Source of the DNA: Pseudanabaena sp.
Lineage (GTDB): Bacteria > Cyanobacteriota > Cyanobacteriia > Pseudanabaenales > Pseudanabaenaceae
DNA: 64,000 bases
Assembly: GCA_003249035.1 (NCBI GenBank)
Contig: QBMK01000018.1
Coordinates: 17,229-81,228 of the forward strand
Direction of reading: 5' to 3'
This document shows, piece by piece, positions 55,252 through 63,628 of this stretch. The notes beneath the pieces were generated by a model. The model had not been told where the DNA came from, ran no database searches, and worked only from the letters and a program-made list of their open reading frames with translations. The translations under genes were made by a program, and so were the position numbers. How positions within the stretch are numbered: the first letter of the stretch is position 1; every line of letters begins with the position of its first letter.

Positions 55252-55635
55252 ATGTCAACTAATTGGCTCACTCTTAATCGCAAGTACTTCTACTCAACAG
55301 TTTTACTCTTTCTAATAGAAGTTTATATAGCGGTTTTTATTGATGATCAGTTTATTCGTCCACTTGTTGAGGATGTTTTAGTGGTTATTCTTATTTACTG
55401 CTTTATCAAATCATTTTGGAAAGTTCGCCCAAACGTAGCGGCTCTATCTGTTTTTGTCTTTGCCTGCGTGATTGAAGGATTGCAATATTTAAATCTTGTC
55501 GATAGGCTAGGACTAAGGCAAAATCGGGTTTTAGCAACTATTTTAGGAACTACTTTTGATTGGAAAGATATCTTTGCTTACGGTCTTGGGACTGTGATTA
55601 TACTGGTATGGGAATATAGAAGTCGTTGGAGGTGA
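55252..55635 (+). CDS. DUF2809 family membrane protein
   Basis: A 127-aa protein with about four membrane helices (YFYSTVLLFLIEVYIAVFI, VEDVLVVILIYCFIKSF, VAALSVFVFACVIEGLQYLNLV, DIFAYGLGTVIILVWEY). The FxIRPLVEDVLVVILIYCFIK and EGLQYL..LGL....ATILGTTFDWKDIFAYGLG motifs are typical of DUF2809. The function of the family is unknown. Confidence 0.85.
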   Translation: MSTNWLTLNRKYFYSTVLLFLIEVYIAVFIDDQFIRPLVEDVLVVILIYCFIKSFWKVRPNVAALSVFVFACVIEGLQYLNLVDRLGLRQNRVLATILGTTFDWKDIFAYGLGTVIILVWEYRSRWR

Positions 55636-55667
55636 TGAATTTCTATATTGCGCTGATTTCAGGGAAT

Positions 55668-56294
55668 TTATCGAGATCCAATCATTGCTTCTAATTGCCG
55701 AAGACGACCTTCAGCTAGCCGATCGCGACATTGTTTGACCGATCTCGATGGCTCGGCGGAACGCAATGACTCAAACTGGCAATGCTGTGCTTGGTATAGT
55801 AGCCATTGACGTTGCCCAGAGGAATTCTTCAGCTTTTCGAGAGTAAGGATTTTAGCTAGACGTTGGGTAGTTTCGTCTGATGTGAGTTGAGAGTTGTTTT
55901 TTCCTTGCAAGTCGGCAATGCGATCGTTAGTAACGCGCGCACGACAACTGAAATACAAAAGAGGATAAATTGAGCCTGTGCGGAATGGTGCACTTAACTC
56001 ATCGCAGAAGATATTTCGATAGGAAGTCCAAGTTTGTTCGATCTCCTTGAGTTGGGATTTCCTCGCTTTAGGTATCTGACTATAAACTTCGTCATAAATC
56101 AGCGATCGCAAGAAATCGGCAGTCTTAGCCCATCGCGACGCACAGATGTTTAAGGCAAGCTGATTTTCTTCCTCACAAGCCGGAGGTGCGACTCCCCACT
56201 GCTCAGAATTAGCGATCGTTTTCGAGGAGACGGGAGCAATCGCGATACATGACAATCCGAATGCGATCGTCAGCGTATTCAAAAAAAATTTCAT
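55668..56294 (-). CDS. LprI-type (DUF1311) exported protein
   Basis: A 208-aa protein with a signal peptide (KFFLNTLTIAFGLSCIAIAPVSSKTIA). The LprI-like domain covers about residues 38-130: CEEENQLALNICASRWAKTADFLRSLIYDEVYSQIPKARKSQLKEIEQTWTSYRNIFCDEL and YFSCRARVTNDRIADLQ, with the usual paired cysteines. A second Cys-containing segment follows. The founding member inhibits lysozyme in mycobacteria; whether this one does is unknown. It is convergent with the DUF2809 gene. Confidence 0.82.
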   Translation of the reverse strand: MKFFLNTLTIAFGLSCIAIAPVSSKTIANSEQWGVAPPACEEENQLALNICASRWAKTADFLRSLIYDEVYSQIPKARKSQLKEIEQTWTSYRNIFCDELSAPFRTGSIYPLLYFSCRARVTNDRIADLQGKNNSQLTSDETTQRLAKILTLEKLKNSSGQRQWLLYQAQHCQFESLRSAEPSRSVKQCRDRLAEGRLRQLEAMIGSR

Positions 56295-56440
56295 CTAAAT
56301 TACCTTTGGAACACTTGCAGAACTTGAAGCTGAAGGCTAAACATGAAGCTGATTTATAGTAAACATCCCTTGGTTTTTATAAAAGTAGACATCTAATAAC
56401 CCTATAATTCTTACATCTTTTTAACCAATTTCTAGTAAGC

Positions 56441-56878
56441 ATGACAATACCTGCATCGCCATCATCTAAATCAGAACTGCTTTCATCCATGCTTTTAGAA
56501 TTAATCGAAATATTGCGCGATCGCCAAGGTGACACTTGGTCATCAATCATCAACATCGCCTCCGGCAAATCAGCGACGATTGCGATCGATGATGCTCGAA
56601 TACATCTGCAAGCAGAAGGCGGACAGGAATTGCAAATTACTGTTTCTACTGCTGAGCCTGATGCTATCAATGATTTTGAAAGTACTGGCATCGCTTTACG
56701 CAAAATCATGTTCGGAAAATCTACTCTCGAAAAGTCTGTCGCTTCTGGCAAAATCTTCATTCGTGCTAGTTTCGGAGATTTATTAAAGATTCGTTCAGTT
56801 GTTGCTTCTGTTCTTGCTGATACAGAGATTGATCAAAGATTACTCAGCCTTTGGAATCGATTTGATCGGGAATGGTGA
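56441..56878 (+). CDS. Conserved hypothetical protein
   Basis: A 145-aa soluble protein with mixed alpha/beta character. It begins with a helix (SKSELLSSMLLELIEILRDRQGDTWSSIIN), continues with beta-rich sequence (ATIAIDDARIHLQAEGGQELQITVSTAEPD) and ends with helical IRASFGDLLKIRSVVASVLADTEIDQRLLSLWNRFDREW. I recognise no family. The gene lies convergent to the CcdA-like gene (gap 7 bp). Confidence 0.65.
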   Translation: MTIPASPSSKSELLSSMLLELIEILRDRQGDTWSSIINIASGKSATIAIDDARIHLQAEGGQELQITVSTAEPDAINDFESTGIALRKIMFGKSTLEKSVASGKIFIRASFGDLLKIRSVVASVLADTEIDQRLLSLWNRFDREW

Positions 56879-56885
56879 AATAGAG

Positions 56886-57632
56886 CTAGGCAATCTTGCT
56901 CAAAATGGAAAGTGTGCCAAAGCCAATGAGAATGATGCCGCTTCCCCAATTGAGCCAACTTGACCAACGACGAAGCTCTAGAAAACGTTTGATGATGCCT
57001 GTAAAGGTACCTGCGATCGCTAGTGGTAGTACTGAACCGATCGCATAGGCAAGCAAAAATTCTGTACCAACTAGCAAGTTCCCTGAGCCTGATACCCAAG
57101 CCAACAGAGTCACTAATACGGGCGTACTACAAGGCGAAGCCACAAACCCAAAAGATAAGCCTATTAATAGCGATCGCAGTCCTGTCGGCAAATTTTGAGA
57201 TATTTCCCAATTACCGAAGCTGGGTAAACGGAAAGAAATCACTTCCAATAATTGCAATCCCATCGCGATCGCAATGATTCCCATCACCACTGACCAACCC
57301 CAAGCTGTCTGTCCATATATTTTACCAAGAAGAGCAGCGGCTAGTCCAAAACCGGTGAGAGCGATCGCAAATCCCAAACAAAACCACGCCGATTGCAAGG
57401 CAGACTTCAAAGTGCTTTTGGACTCATAGCCACCGATATAACCAATTGTAAGCGGCAACATCGACAAAGTGCAGGGAGTGAGACTGGTGACTAGACCGGC
57501 TAAAAAAACGACACCTACACTTGTCCATGAGGCTTGATTGAGTTGACTATTCACCAAGGCATCAGCCCATTGTTCGAGTTGGTAAAACCAGTTTGGTAGC
57601 GATCGCAAGATGGTGTCGATAAATTGCAACAT
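56886..57632 (-). CDS. CcdA/DsbD-type cytochrome c biogenesis membrane protein
   Basis: A 248-aa protein with about six membrane helices. The two redox cysteines lie in GLVTSLTPCTLSMLPLTIGYIGGYES and in FGFVASPCSTPVLVTLLAWVSGSGN, the family signature. It passes electrons across the membrane to keep c-type cytochrome precursors and their carriers reduced. In cyanobacteria this protein works with Ccs1 in system II cytochrome maturation; ccs1 is not in the window. The start is ATG 57632. Confidence 0.92.
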   Translation of the reverse strand: MLQFIDTILRSLPNWFYQLEQWADALVNSQLNQASWTSVGVVFLAGLVTSLTPCTLSMLPLTIGYIGGYESKSTLKSALQSAWFCLGFAIALTGFGLAAALLGKIYGQTAWGWSVVMGIIAIAMGLQLLEVISFRLPSFGNWEISQNLPTGLRSLLIGLSFGFVASPCSTPVLVTLLAWVSGSGNLLVGTEFLLAYAIGSVLPLAIAGTFTGIIKRFLELRRWSSWLNWGSGIILIGFGTLSILSKIA

Positions 57633-57885
57633 AGTGATGATGTGATTACGATTAAATTATTTCTATTTGGGTTAGCGATCAATTTTTATAATGAGAATTG
57701 CTAGCACTTCACATTTTTGGGGTTGGTACTTATAATGTAGATGAGCATTAAGTATTATTACTATCTTAACTATGAACGCAGATCTGCAAGCCCTTTAACT
57801 CTGCTAAATGCACCAAACTAATACTGCAATTATCTAACGTCAAAAGATTTCCTGTTATTTCAAACCCTTATTGAAGGCAACTTAT

Positions 57886-58167
57886 ATGTCTACCGAAACT
57901 ATTTCTCGTCCTGAAACTATACGCAAAATTGCACCAAGATATCGAGTCTTATTACATAACGACGATTACAACTCAATGGAATATGTCGTTGAAACCTTAA
58001 TGCAAGTCGTAAATGGTCTTACACAGCCTCAAGCTGTCGATATTATGATGGCAGCCCATGCAAATGGCTGCGCATTAGTTATTACTTGCGTGCAAGAACA
58101 TGCAGAATTTTATTGTGAAGGCTTGCAAAGTAAGGGCTTAACGAGCACGATGGAGCCAGAGTCATAA
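57886..58167 (+). CDS. clpS: ATP-dependent Clp protease adaptor ClpS
   Basis: A 93-aa protein with the ClpS core (IAPRYRVLLHNDDYNSMEYVVETLMQVVNGLTQPQAVDIMMAAHANGCALVITCVQEHAEFYCEGLQSKGL). The N-degron pocket residues (NDDYN, then hydrophobic M at the usual position) and the ClpC contact helix are present. ClpS brings N-end-rule substrates to ClpC. I chose ATG 57886 because GAAGG lies just upstream; an in-frame TTG at 57871 is less likely. Confidence 0.92.
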   Translation: MSTETISRPETIRKIAPRYRVLLHNDDYNSMEYVVETLMQVVNGLTQPQAVDIMMAAHANGCALVITCVQEHAEFYCEGLQSKGLTSTMEPES

Positions 58168-58195
58168 TTAAAAAAGTGGGCGTGTAGCGCTCAAC

Positions 58196-58247
58196 AAGCC
58201 CAAATAGATGAAGGCGGCGCGAGCGCCGCCTTCATCTATTTGGGCTT
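58196..58247. terminator. Terminator of clpS
   Basis: A 25-bp perfect stem (arms AAGCCCAAATAGATGAAGGC... and complement) with apex GGCGGCGC-GA-GCGCCGCC, 28 bp after the clpS stop. Confidence 0.83.
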
Positions 58248-58283
58248 TGATTTGTTCTAGCTATCTTTGTCATTGCTATAGAG

Positions 58284-58322
58284 CAGGTAGGATTGTTAAT
58301 AACAAAATCCTACCTGTTTTTT
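58284..58322 (+). terminator. Terminator or attenuator abutting the CPBP start
   Basis: An 11-bp perfect stem CAGGTAGGATT/AATCCTACCTG with an 11-base loop and a T6 run at 58317-58322, only 3 bp before the GTG at 58326. It is a second terminator after clpS or, if transcription starts just before it, a leader attenuator. Confidence 0.8.
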
Positions 58323-58325
58323 ATT

Positions 58326-59177
58326 GTGAATCTCGATCGCTTAAATTCTTATCCAGCCCCATTACGCATTATTCTTTTTTTAATAACTTTATTGGTACTA
58401 TGGCTTCCAATCGCAGCACCAATGTATCTGATTTGGGGCGAGGCGGTTGGAGTTGCCCTCACAATTTTGCTGTATTGCGGATTTTTGGGGTTAATTTGGT
58501 TCTGGGGGCGCAAAATTGCTAAGTATTCGCATCCTTATCGCTATTACGGGCTATTATTTACCCGAAAAAATGGACAGGATTTTTTATTAGGTTTAGCGCT
58601 TGGCTGTGTAGCATTACTCATCTTTTTTAGCTCACAGGTGAGTCTTGGTTGGCTAGCAGTGCAAACTGTCTCTTGGCAGCAGCCCTTGCCAGATAACCTA
58701 CTACCAGCGATCGGTGTGTACTTTGTCGATTGGCAAGGAGCAATATTCCCAGGGCTTTTGACTTCTGTAGGCGTAGGATTTGCGGAGGAAATGTTGTTTC
58801 GTGGTTGGCTACTCTCAGAGCTAGAGCGCGATTATTCAAAAAATACGGCTTTAATTAGTTGCAGCTTAGTATTTGCAATTTTGCATTTCATTAAGCCCCT
58901 AAACGTCATTCTGGCTACATGGAGCCAGTTTCTCGGGTTGGTGATGCTCAGTGTTGCCCTAGTTTTAGCGAGACGCAGATGTGACGGCAGATTGGGAATA
59001 GCGATTGGCTTACATGGTGGTTTGGTTTGGTGTTATTACATCGTAAATACAACTCATTGGCTCAAACCAACTGGCGCTGTACCTGAATGGGTAACTGGTA
59101 TTAATGGAAATCCGATCGCTGGCGTGATGGGTATCATTTTCTTAAGTGCGATCGCGATCGGGTTCCAGAAAAAATAA
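58326..59177 (+). CDS. CPBP family intramembrane metalloprotease
   Basis: A 283-aa membrane protein with about eight hydrophobic segments. The CPBP motifs are present: EEMLFRGWLLSELE (EExxxR), FAILHFIKPL (FxxxH) and the C-terminal GLHGGLVWCY. The start GTG 58326 (NLDRLNSYPAPLRIILFLITLL) matches the family; a TTG at 58293 would code through a terminator stem and is rejected. Members process prenylated or membrane peptides and have varied roles. The substrate is unknown. Confidence 0.88.
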   Translation: MNLDRLNSYPAPLRIILFLITLLVLWLPIAAPMYLIWGEAVGVALTILLYCGFLGLIWFWGRKIAKYSHPYRYYGLLFTRKNGQDFLLGLALGCVALLIFFSSQVSLGWLAVQTVSWQQPLPDNLLPAIGVYFVDWQGAIFPGLLTSVGVGFAEEMLFRGWLLSELERDYSKNTALISCSLVFAILHFIKPLNVILATWSQFLGLVMLSVALVLARRRCDGRLGIAIGLHGGLVWCYYIVNTTHWLKPTGAVPEWVTGINGNPIAGVMGIIFLSAIAIGFQKK

Positions 59178-59211
59178 AAAGAGGCTAAGCCTCTTTTTAT
59201 TTTTTCTGGAA
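59163..59211. terminator. Terminator overlapping the CPBP stop codon
   Basis: A 23-bp perfect stem with loop TAA (apex GAGGC-TAA-GCCTC). The left arm includes the last codons of the CPBP gene, and the right arm ends 7 bp before the tRNA promoter. Confidence 0.88.
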
Positions 59212-59218
59212 ATAACTA

Positions 59219-59247
59219 TTGCCAGTGTCGCAATAAGTGTATATGAT
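59219..59247 (+). promoter_or_regulatory. Promoter of tRNA-Tyr
   Basis: TTGCCA (59219-59224), a 17-bp spacer and TATGAT (59242-59247), placed 30 bp before the tRNA 5' end. Confidence 0.7.
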
Positions 59248-59276
59248 TAGATCCGCTTGGAAAACAACCAAGCAAA

Positions 59277-59357
59277 GGGTCGATGCCCGAGTGGTTAATG
59301 GGGGCGGACTGTAAATCCGCTGCGTAAGCTACGTTGGTTCAAATCCATCTCGGCCCA
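59277..59357 (+). tRNA. tRNA-Tyr (anticodon GTA)
   Basis: An 81-base class II tRNA. The acceptor stem GGGTCGA pairs with TCGGCCC (one G-U), the anticodon loop is CTGTAAA on a GCGGA/TCCGC stem, a long variable arm (TGCGTAAGCTACG) follows, and the T arm is TGGTTCAAATCCA. The discriminator is A and CCA is not encoded. It has its own promoter and terminator. Confidence 0.94.
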
Positions 59358-59361
59358 TCTT

Positions 59362-59397
59362 AAAAAAGAGAGTGAATTTAGTTCATTCTCTTTTTTT
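59362..59397 (+). terminator. Terminator of tRNA-Tyr
   Basis: A 15-bp stem with one G-T pair (AAAAAAGAGAGTGAA/TTCATTCTCTTTTTT) and T7, 4 bp after the tRNA. It also sits at the end of the convergent epimerase gene. Confidence 0.88.
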
Positions 59398-59398
59398 G

Positions 59399-60319
59399 TT
59401 AAGCAAAGATTTGACCTAGTGCTGAGTCAATATCGGGATATTGGAACGTAAATTTATTAATCTCAGCTTTATGTGGCACAACTCTCTGGCCATCTAGTAA
59501 TACCATTGCACTTTCGCCAAATACTAAAACCAATGCCGCCGCAGGAACAGGTAAAAAGGCAGGGCGTTTTATTGCTTTGGCAAAGGAGATTGTGAAGTCT
59601 TCATTGGTCACAGCTTTAGGAGCCGTAGCATTGAGTGCGCCTGTGACTCGATCATTCTTCAACGCATAGATGATTAACTCCACGAGATCATCGCGATGAA
59701 TCCATGAAAACCATTGTTTGCCAGTGCCAATTTTGCCGCCGCCGCCAATTTGGAATATCGGGAGCATTTTGGCGATCGCACCACCCATACCTAACACAAT
59801 TCCTGTTCTAAGCTTAACAAGACGAATACCCATATCTGTAACTGCATCAGCAGCAGATTCCCAGTCTTTGCAAACATTAGCTAAGAAGTCATCGCCTGCA
59901 TAACTGTACTCGTCAAAGGATTTATCAAGGCTCGTGCCGTAATAACCGATCGCAGAGGCGCTAATTAAGACTTGTGGCTTAATGTCGGCTTTAGCGATCG
60001 CCTCAACCAACACTTTTGTAGTTAAAATACGACTATCTCTGATCTCCTGCTTGCGTTTATCAGTCCAGCGGACGCCAGCTAGGGGTTCCCCAGCCAGATT
60101 AATAACTGCATCACTTCCAGATATCGCCTTAGCCCAATCGCCCATCTCAAAGGGTGTATAGCCAATGACTTCGACATTGGGGAAAGCATCTTGAGGAAAT
60201 TGCCGATTTGCTTTTTGTGAATTACGCGCTAAAACAACAATGCGATCGCCTAAAGCTTGCAATCGCTCAACTAATTTCACACCAACGAACCCAGTAGCAC
60301 CCGTCACTACAATTTGCAT
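59399..60319 (-). CDS. TIGR01777 family NAD-dependent epimerase/dehydratase-like protein
   Basis: A 306-aa SDR-type protein. GATGFVGVKLVERLQALG (residues 7-24) binds the nucleotide, and INLAGEPLAGVRWTDKRKQEIRDSRI, ISASAIGYYG, WESAADAV and LRTGIVLGMGGAIAKMLPIFQIGGGGKIGTGKQWFSWIHRDDLVELI are the family signatures. The C-terminal DUF1731-like region (FLPVPAAALVLVFGESAMVLLDGQRVVPHKAEINKFTFQYPDI) is complete. In plants a relative (GC1/SulA) affects plastid division; the enzyme's substrate is unknown. Confidence 0.9.
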   Translation of the reverse strand: MQIVVTGATGFVGVKLVERLQALGDRIVVLARNSQKANRQFPQDAFPNVEVIGYTPFEMGDWAKAISGSDAVINLAGEPLAGVRWTDKRKQEIRDSRILTTKVLVEAIAKADIKPQVLISASAIGYYGTSLDKSFDEYSYAGDDFLANVCKDWESAADAVTDMGIRLVKLRTGIVLGMGGAIAKMLPIFQIGGGGKIGTGKQWFSWIHRDDLVELIIYALKNDRVTGALNATAPKAVTNEDFTISFAKAIKRPAFLPVPAAALVLVFGESAMVLLDGQRVVPHKAEINKFTFQYPDIDSALGQIFA

Positions 60320-60404
60320 AATATATTTTTGATTTAATTACTAGAGACATCAGCCCAAGACTAATCGCCTATTTTAATGCGAAAACCTCTTTGTAATCAC
60401 ATAT

Positions 60405-63335
60405 ATGCATAGTTCAACAGAAGACAACCTCAAAAACAAATTACTGATCGTTGATGATGAAGCTGATAACTTAGATCTGCTTCACCGTATTTTTCATCGA
60501 AGTCATTTGATTCTGCGAGCTAAAGATGGATTTGAGGCATTGGCAATTTTAGCCAGTGAGCCAGATGTTGCGGTGATTGTTTCCGATCAACGAATGCCAA
60601 TGATGTCTGGGACTGAGTTTTTGAGTCAAGTTGTGGAGAGGTATCCAGACACTTTACGGATTATTTTGACCGCCCATACCGATGTAAGCGATTTAGTGGA
60701 AGCGATTAATCAATCACAAGTCTATAAATACATTACTAAGCCCTACAATGTTGAGGCTTTACAGGGAGTCGTGCAACAGGCGACCGAAATGCATAAATTA
60801 TTGAAATTGAGAACTTCTAAACTTCGTAACGATCTCGAAAATGCCGAAGCAAAATATAAAGATATTTTCGAGAATGCGATCGATGGAATTTTTCAATCAA
60901 CCATAGACGGGCGTTATCTAATAGCCAATTCAATGTTAGCTCAGATTTATGGCTATCCTTCTGCTGAATCTCTGATAAGTAACGTCACGAATATTGCCAA
61001 TCAGGTTTATGTTAATCCATCACGACGACAAGAGTTTATCGATATTTTACTTACCCAAGATACAGTTTCTGATTTCGAATCTCAGGTTTATCGCCGAAAT
61101 GGAACGAAAATCTGGGTTTCGGAAAATGTGCGAGCTGTAAGAGATCTTGATGGAACCCTGATCGGTTTTGAAGGAACTGTTCAGGACATTTCACTTCGCA
61201 AGCGAGCTGAGGAAGAATCGCAATTATTACAATGCTTGACCTTAGAAATTAGCGCCGCCAATGATTTTCAAACAGCTTTAAAAATAGCGCTCACCAAGAT
61301 TTGTCAATTTACGGGATGGGACTATGGCGAAGCATGGATACCATCGGGTGACTTACCGGTTTTGATATGTAATCCTGCATGGTACAGCAGTATTGATGGA
61401 TTAGAAGGGTTTCGTCAATATAGTGAAAGAATCTCTTTCCCCGCAGGAATTGGTTTCCCTGGAAGGATATTTTTAAATCAGCGACCAGAATGGATTTGGG
61501 ATATTTCTCTCGAAACAGAAACACATTTCTTGCGCAAATACCCTGCTCTGGAATGTGGCTTGCGATCGGGTTTGGCGATCCCTGTAAGTGCTGATAACAA
61601 TGTTGTTGCGATCATCGCTTTCTTTATGAGATCTCCCAACGATCGCGATCAGCAATTGGTGGGCTTAATCAGTGCGATCGCTTTGCAATTAGGTACATTA
61701 ATGCGTCGTAAGCGAGATGAGGAAACTCTCCACTTGATGAATGAAGAACTATCTCAAGCACGCGATCGCGCCTTAGAAGCCAATTGTGCCAAAAGTAGTT
61801 TTATTGCCAACATGAGCCATGAATTACGCACACCGCTCAATGCGATTATCGGCTATAGCGAGATGTTACAGGAAGATGCAGCTTTACTGGGATTAGAAGA
61901 TTTTGGCGATGATCTCCAGAAAATCCATCGATCTGGTAAGCATCTACTAGATTTGATTAATGACATTTTAGATATGACCAAAATCGAAGCAGGTAAATTA
62001 GAAATTTACTACGATAATTTTGATGTGCCAATGATTGTATGGGATGCCAGCTCCTCAATTCAACCATTGTTGATCAAAAACAATAATAATTTGGATATAG
62101 AATGCGATCTTCAACTGGGGGAGATTCGTGCTGATATGACGCGCTTACGACAAGTTCTCTTAAACATTTTAAGCAATGCTTGTAAGTTTACGAAATCGGG
62201 TGAAATTAAAATTCAAGTAAATCGCCAAATGTCTATCCAAGGGGAAATTTTTTGCTTCACGATTAGTGACACTGGAATAGGGATTAGTCCAGAAAATCTT
62301 CAGAAACTTTTTCAGCCATTTACCCAAGCTGATAGTTCTACAACTCGACAATATGGGGGAACAGGTTTAGGGCTTGCCATTAGTCATCGTCTTTGCCAAA
62401 TGATGAGTGGCGACATTACCGTAATCAGTGAATTAGGAAGAGGCTCAACTTTTACTGTTTGTTTACCCGTCGATTGCGAAAAAGCATCCAAGAAACCACC
62501 AAAAAGCGAGCAAAACTCCTCCCCTAATTTATCGATACTGCCTATGCATCTGCCACAGGACTCAGGCAATCCACAGCAAAGAGAGACTTCTATTTTAGTG
62601 ATCACAGGCGATCCGATGATCCATCAATGCGCTCACTCCTCTCTTAATCATCTTGCCGTTTCGATCCATTCATCCTTGGATGGAGAAAGTGCGATGAAAT
62701 TAGTTTGTCAAATTTTACCCAATGCCATTATCTTAGATATGCAAACTCCCTCTATGAGTGGATGGGAGATGCTTAAGGAATTAAAGTCGCAGCCTTTAAC
62801 TTCAGGAATTCCGATAATTTTACTGACAACTAATGACGACAAACATGAAAGCACTGAGATTGGGGCAAATGAGTATTTGTTTAAGCCAATCGATCGCGAT
62901 CGCCTGATTCCAATAATAGAGAAATACCGCTCTGAGCAGAAGTCCGAACTTTCGGTGTTAGTGATCGAAGATGATCTCAATGTTAGAGCAATGTTAAAAC
63001 GGATGCTGGAGAAAGAGAATTGTATTGTCTTTGAAGCCCAAGATGCACAGGTCGCTTTAGAGATGATGAAGCTTCAAGTTCCGCAATTAATTTTGCTCGA
63101 TCTGATGATTCCTAATGGCAATGGTTTTGAATTTATGCATTTGCTAAGGCTGCAAAATAAAACTCTCTCAATTCCGATCATCATTTTCACAGCTAAAGAT
63201 TTGACCAATGAAGACTGCATTCGTCTAAGCGGATCGGCACAAAAAATCCTGCAAAAGAATCATTATAGTTATCCTCAATTGCTTGAAGGAATTGTGGAAC
63301 GACTCTACAAATTAGGAGTTTTGGCAAAAAGCTAA
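60405..63335 (+). CDS. Hybrid histidine kinase: REC-PAS-GAF-HisKA-HATPase-REC-REC
   Basis: A 976-aa soluble kinase. Receiver 1 covers residues 12-130 (VDDEADN, acceptor D61 in VSDQRMP, lysine in YITKPYN). A PAS domain follows at about 150-265, then GAF at about 275-430 (a heme or bilin cysteine is not obvious). HisKA has NMSHELRTPLNAIIGY (His near 473), and the ATPase has ILSNACKFT, DTGIGISPENL and GGTGLGLAISHRL. Receivers 2 (ILDMQTPSMSGWEML) and 3 (LLDLMIPNGNGFEFM) follow; receiver 3 has lost the usual KP lysine context. No membrane segment is seen. The signal is unknown. It diverges from the epimerase gene. Confidence 0.92.
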   Translation: MHSSTEDNLKNKLLIVDDEADNLDLLHRIFHRSHLILRAKDGFEALAILASEPDVAVIVSDQRMPMMSGTEFLSQVVERYPDTLRIILTAHTDVSDLVEAINQSQVYKYITKPYNVEALQGVVQQATEMHKLLKLRTSKLRNDLENAEAKYKDIFENAIDGIFQSTIDGRYLIANSMLAQIYGYPSAESLISNVTNIANQVYVNPSRRQEFIDILLTQDTVSDFESQVYRRNGTKIWVSENVRAVRDLDGTLIGFEGTVQDISLRKRAEEESQLLQCLTLEISAANDFQTALKIALTKICQFTGWDYGEAWIPSGDLPVLICNPAWYSSIDGLEGFRQYSERISFPAGIGFPGRIFLNQRPEWIWDISLETETHFLRKYPALECGLRSGLAIPVSADNNVVAIIAFFMRSPNDRDQQLVGLISAIALQLGTLMRRKRDEETLHLMNEELSQARDRALEANCAKSSFIANMSHELRTPLNAIIGYSEMLQEDAALLGLEDFGDDLQKIHRSGKHLLDLINDILDMTKIEAGKLEIYYDNFDVPMIVWDASSSIQPLLIKNNNNLDIECDLQLGEIRADMTRLRQVLLNILSNACKFTKSGEIKIQVNRQMSIQGEIFCFTISDTGIGISPENLQKLFQPFTQADSSTTRQYGGTGLGLAISHRLCQMMSGDITVISELGRGSTFTVCLPVDCEKASKKPPKSEQNSSPNLSILPMHLPQDSGNPQQRETSILVITGDPMIHQCAHSSLNHLAVSIHSSLDGESAMKLVCQILPNAIILDMQTPSMSGWEMLKELKSQPLTSGIPIILLTTNDDKHESTEIGANEYLFKPIDRDRLIPIIEKYRSEQKSELSVLVIEDDLNVRAMLKRMLEKENCIVFEAQDAQVALEMMKLQVPQLILLDLMIPNGNGFEFMHLLRLQNKTLSIPIIIFTAKDLTNEDCIRLSGSAQKILQKNHYSYPQLLEGIVERLYKLGVLAKS

Positions 63336-63424
63336 GTAGCTAAAATCCGAAACCCCAAAATCTGTAACGCTCGCAGCGAGAGCGGTGCAGATTTTGCCTC
63401 TGCTTTTTTATTATGCTGAGTAAT
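63335..63424 (-). repeat. Family B palindromic element, copy B2
   Basis: In inverted orientation relative to B1. Outer ends are AGTAGCTAA (63335-63343) and the complement of CTCAGCATAATAAAAAAGC at the right. The central hairpin has an imperfect stem around CCAAAATCTG/CAGATTTTG, with the shared CTGCACCGCTC word. It starts right at the kinase stop codon and touches the next palindrome. Confidence 0.68.
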
Positions 63425-63469
63425 ACCAAAACACAAAATGGCTACGCCATTTTGTGTTTTGGTATTACT
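63419..63469. repeat. 24-bp perfect palindrome upstream of lpxA
   Basis: Arms of 24 bases with loop TAC (apex ATGGC-TAC-GCCAT), 160 bp before lpxA and overlapping the end of element B2. Confidence 0.75.
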
Positions 63470-63628
63470 GGGTTTGCGAATAATTTGCGACCAATATTTA
63501 GGATTCGCTAAGACTATGGCAGGGCAAATCCTAATATTTGGTTTTGTCGAATTTCTGGGTACTTTACCTATGATTGCGATAGAATATTGATTGTTTTCTA
63601 GCGCCCCAGACTATAGACCGCTATTTCA

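Noticed and set aside
58293-58325. Upstream TTG start for the CPBP gene
   Set aside because: The extra codons are the 3' half of an intrinsic terminator; GTG 58326 matches the family start.
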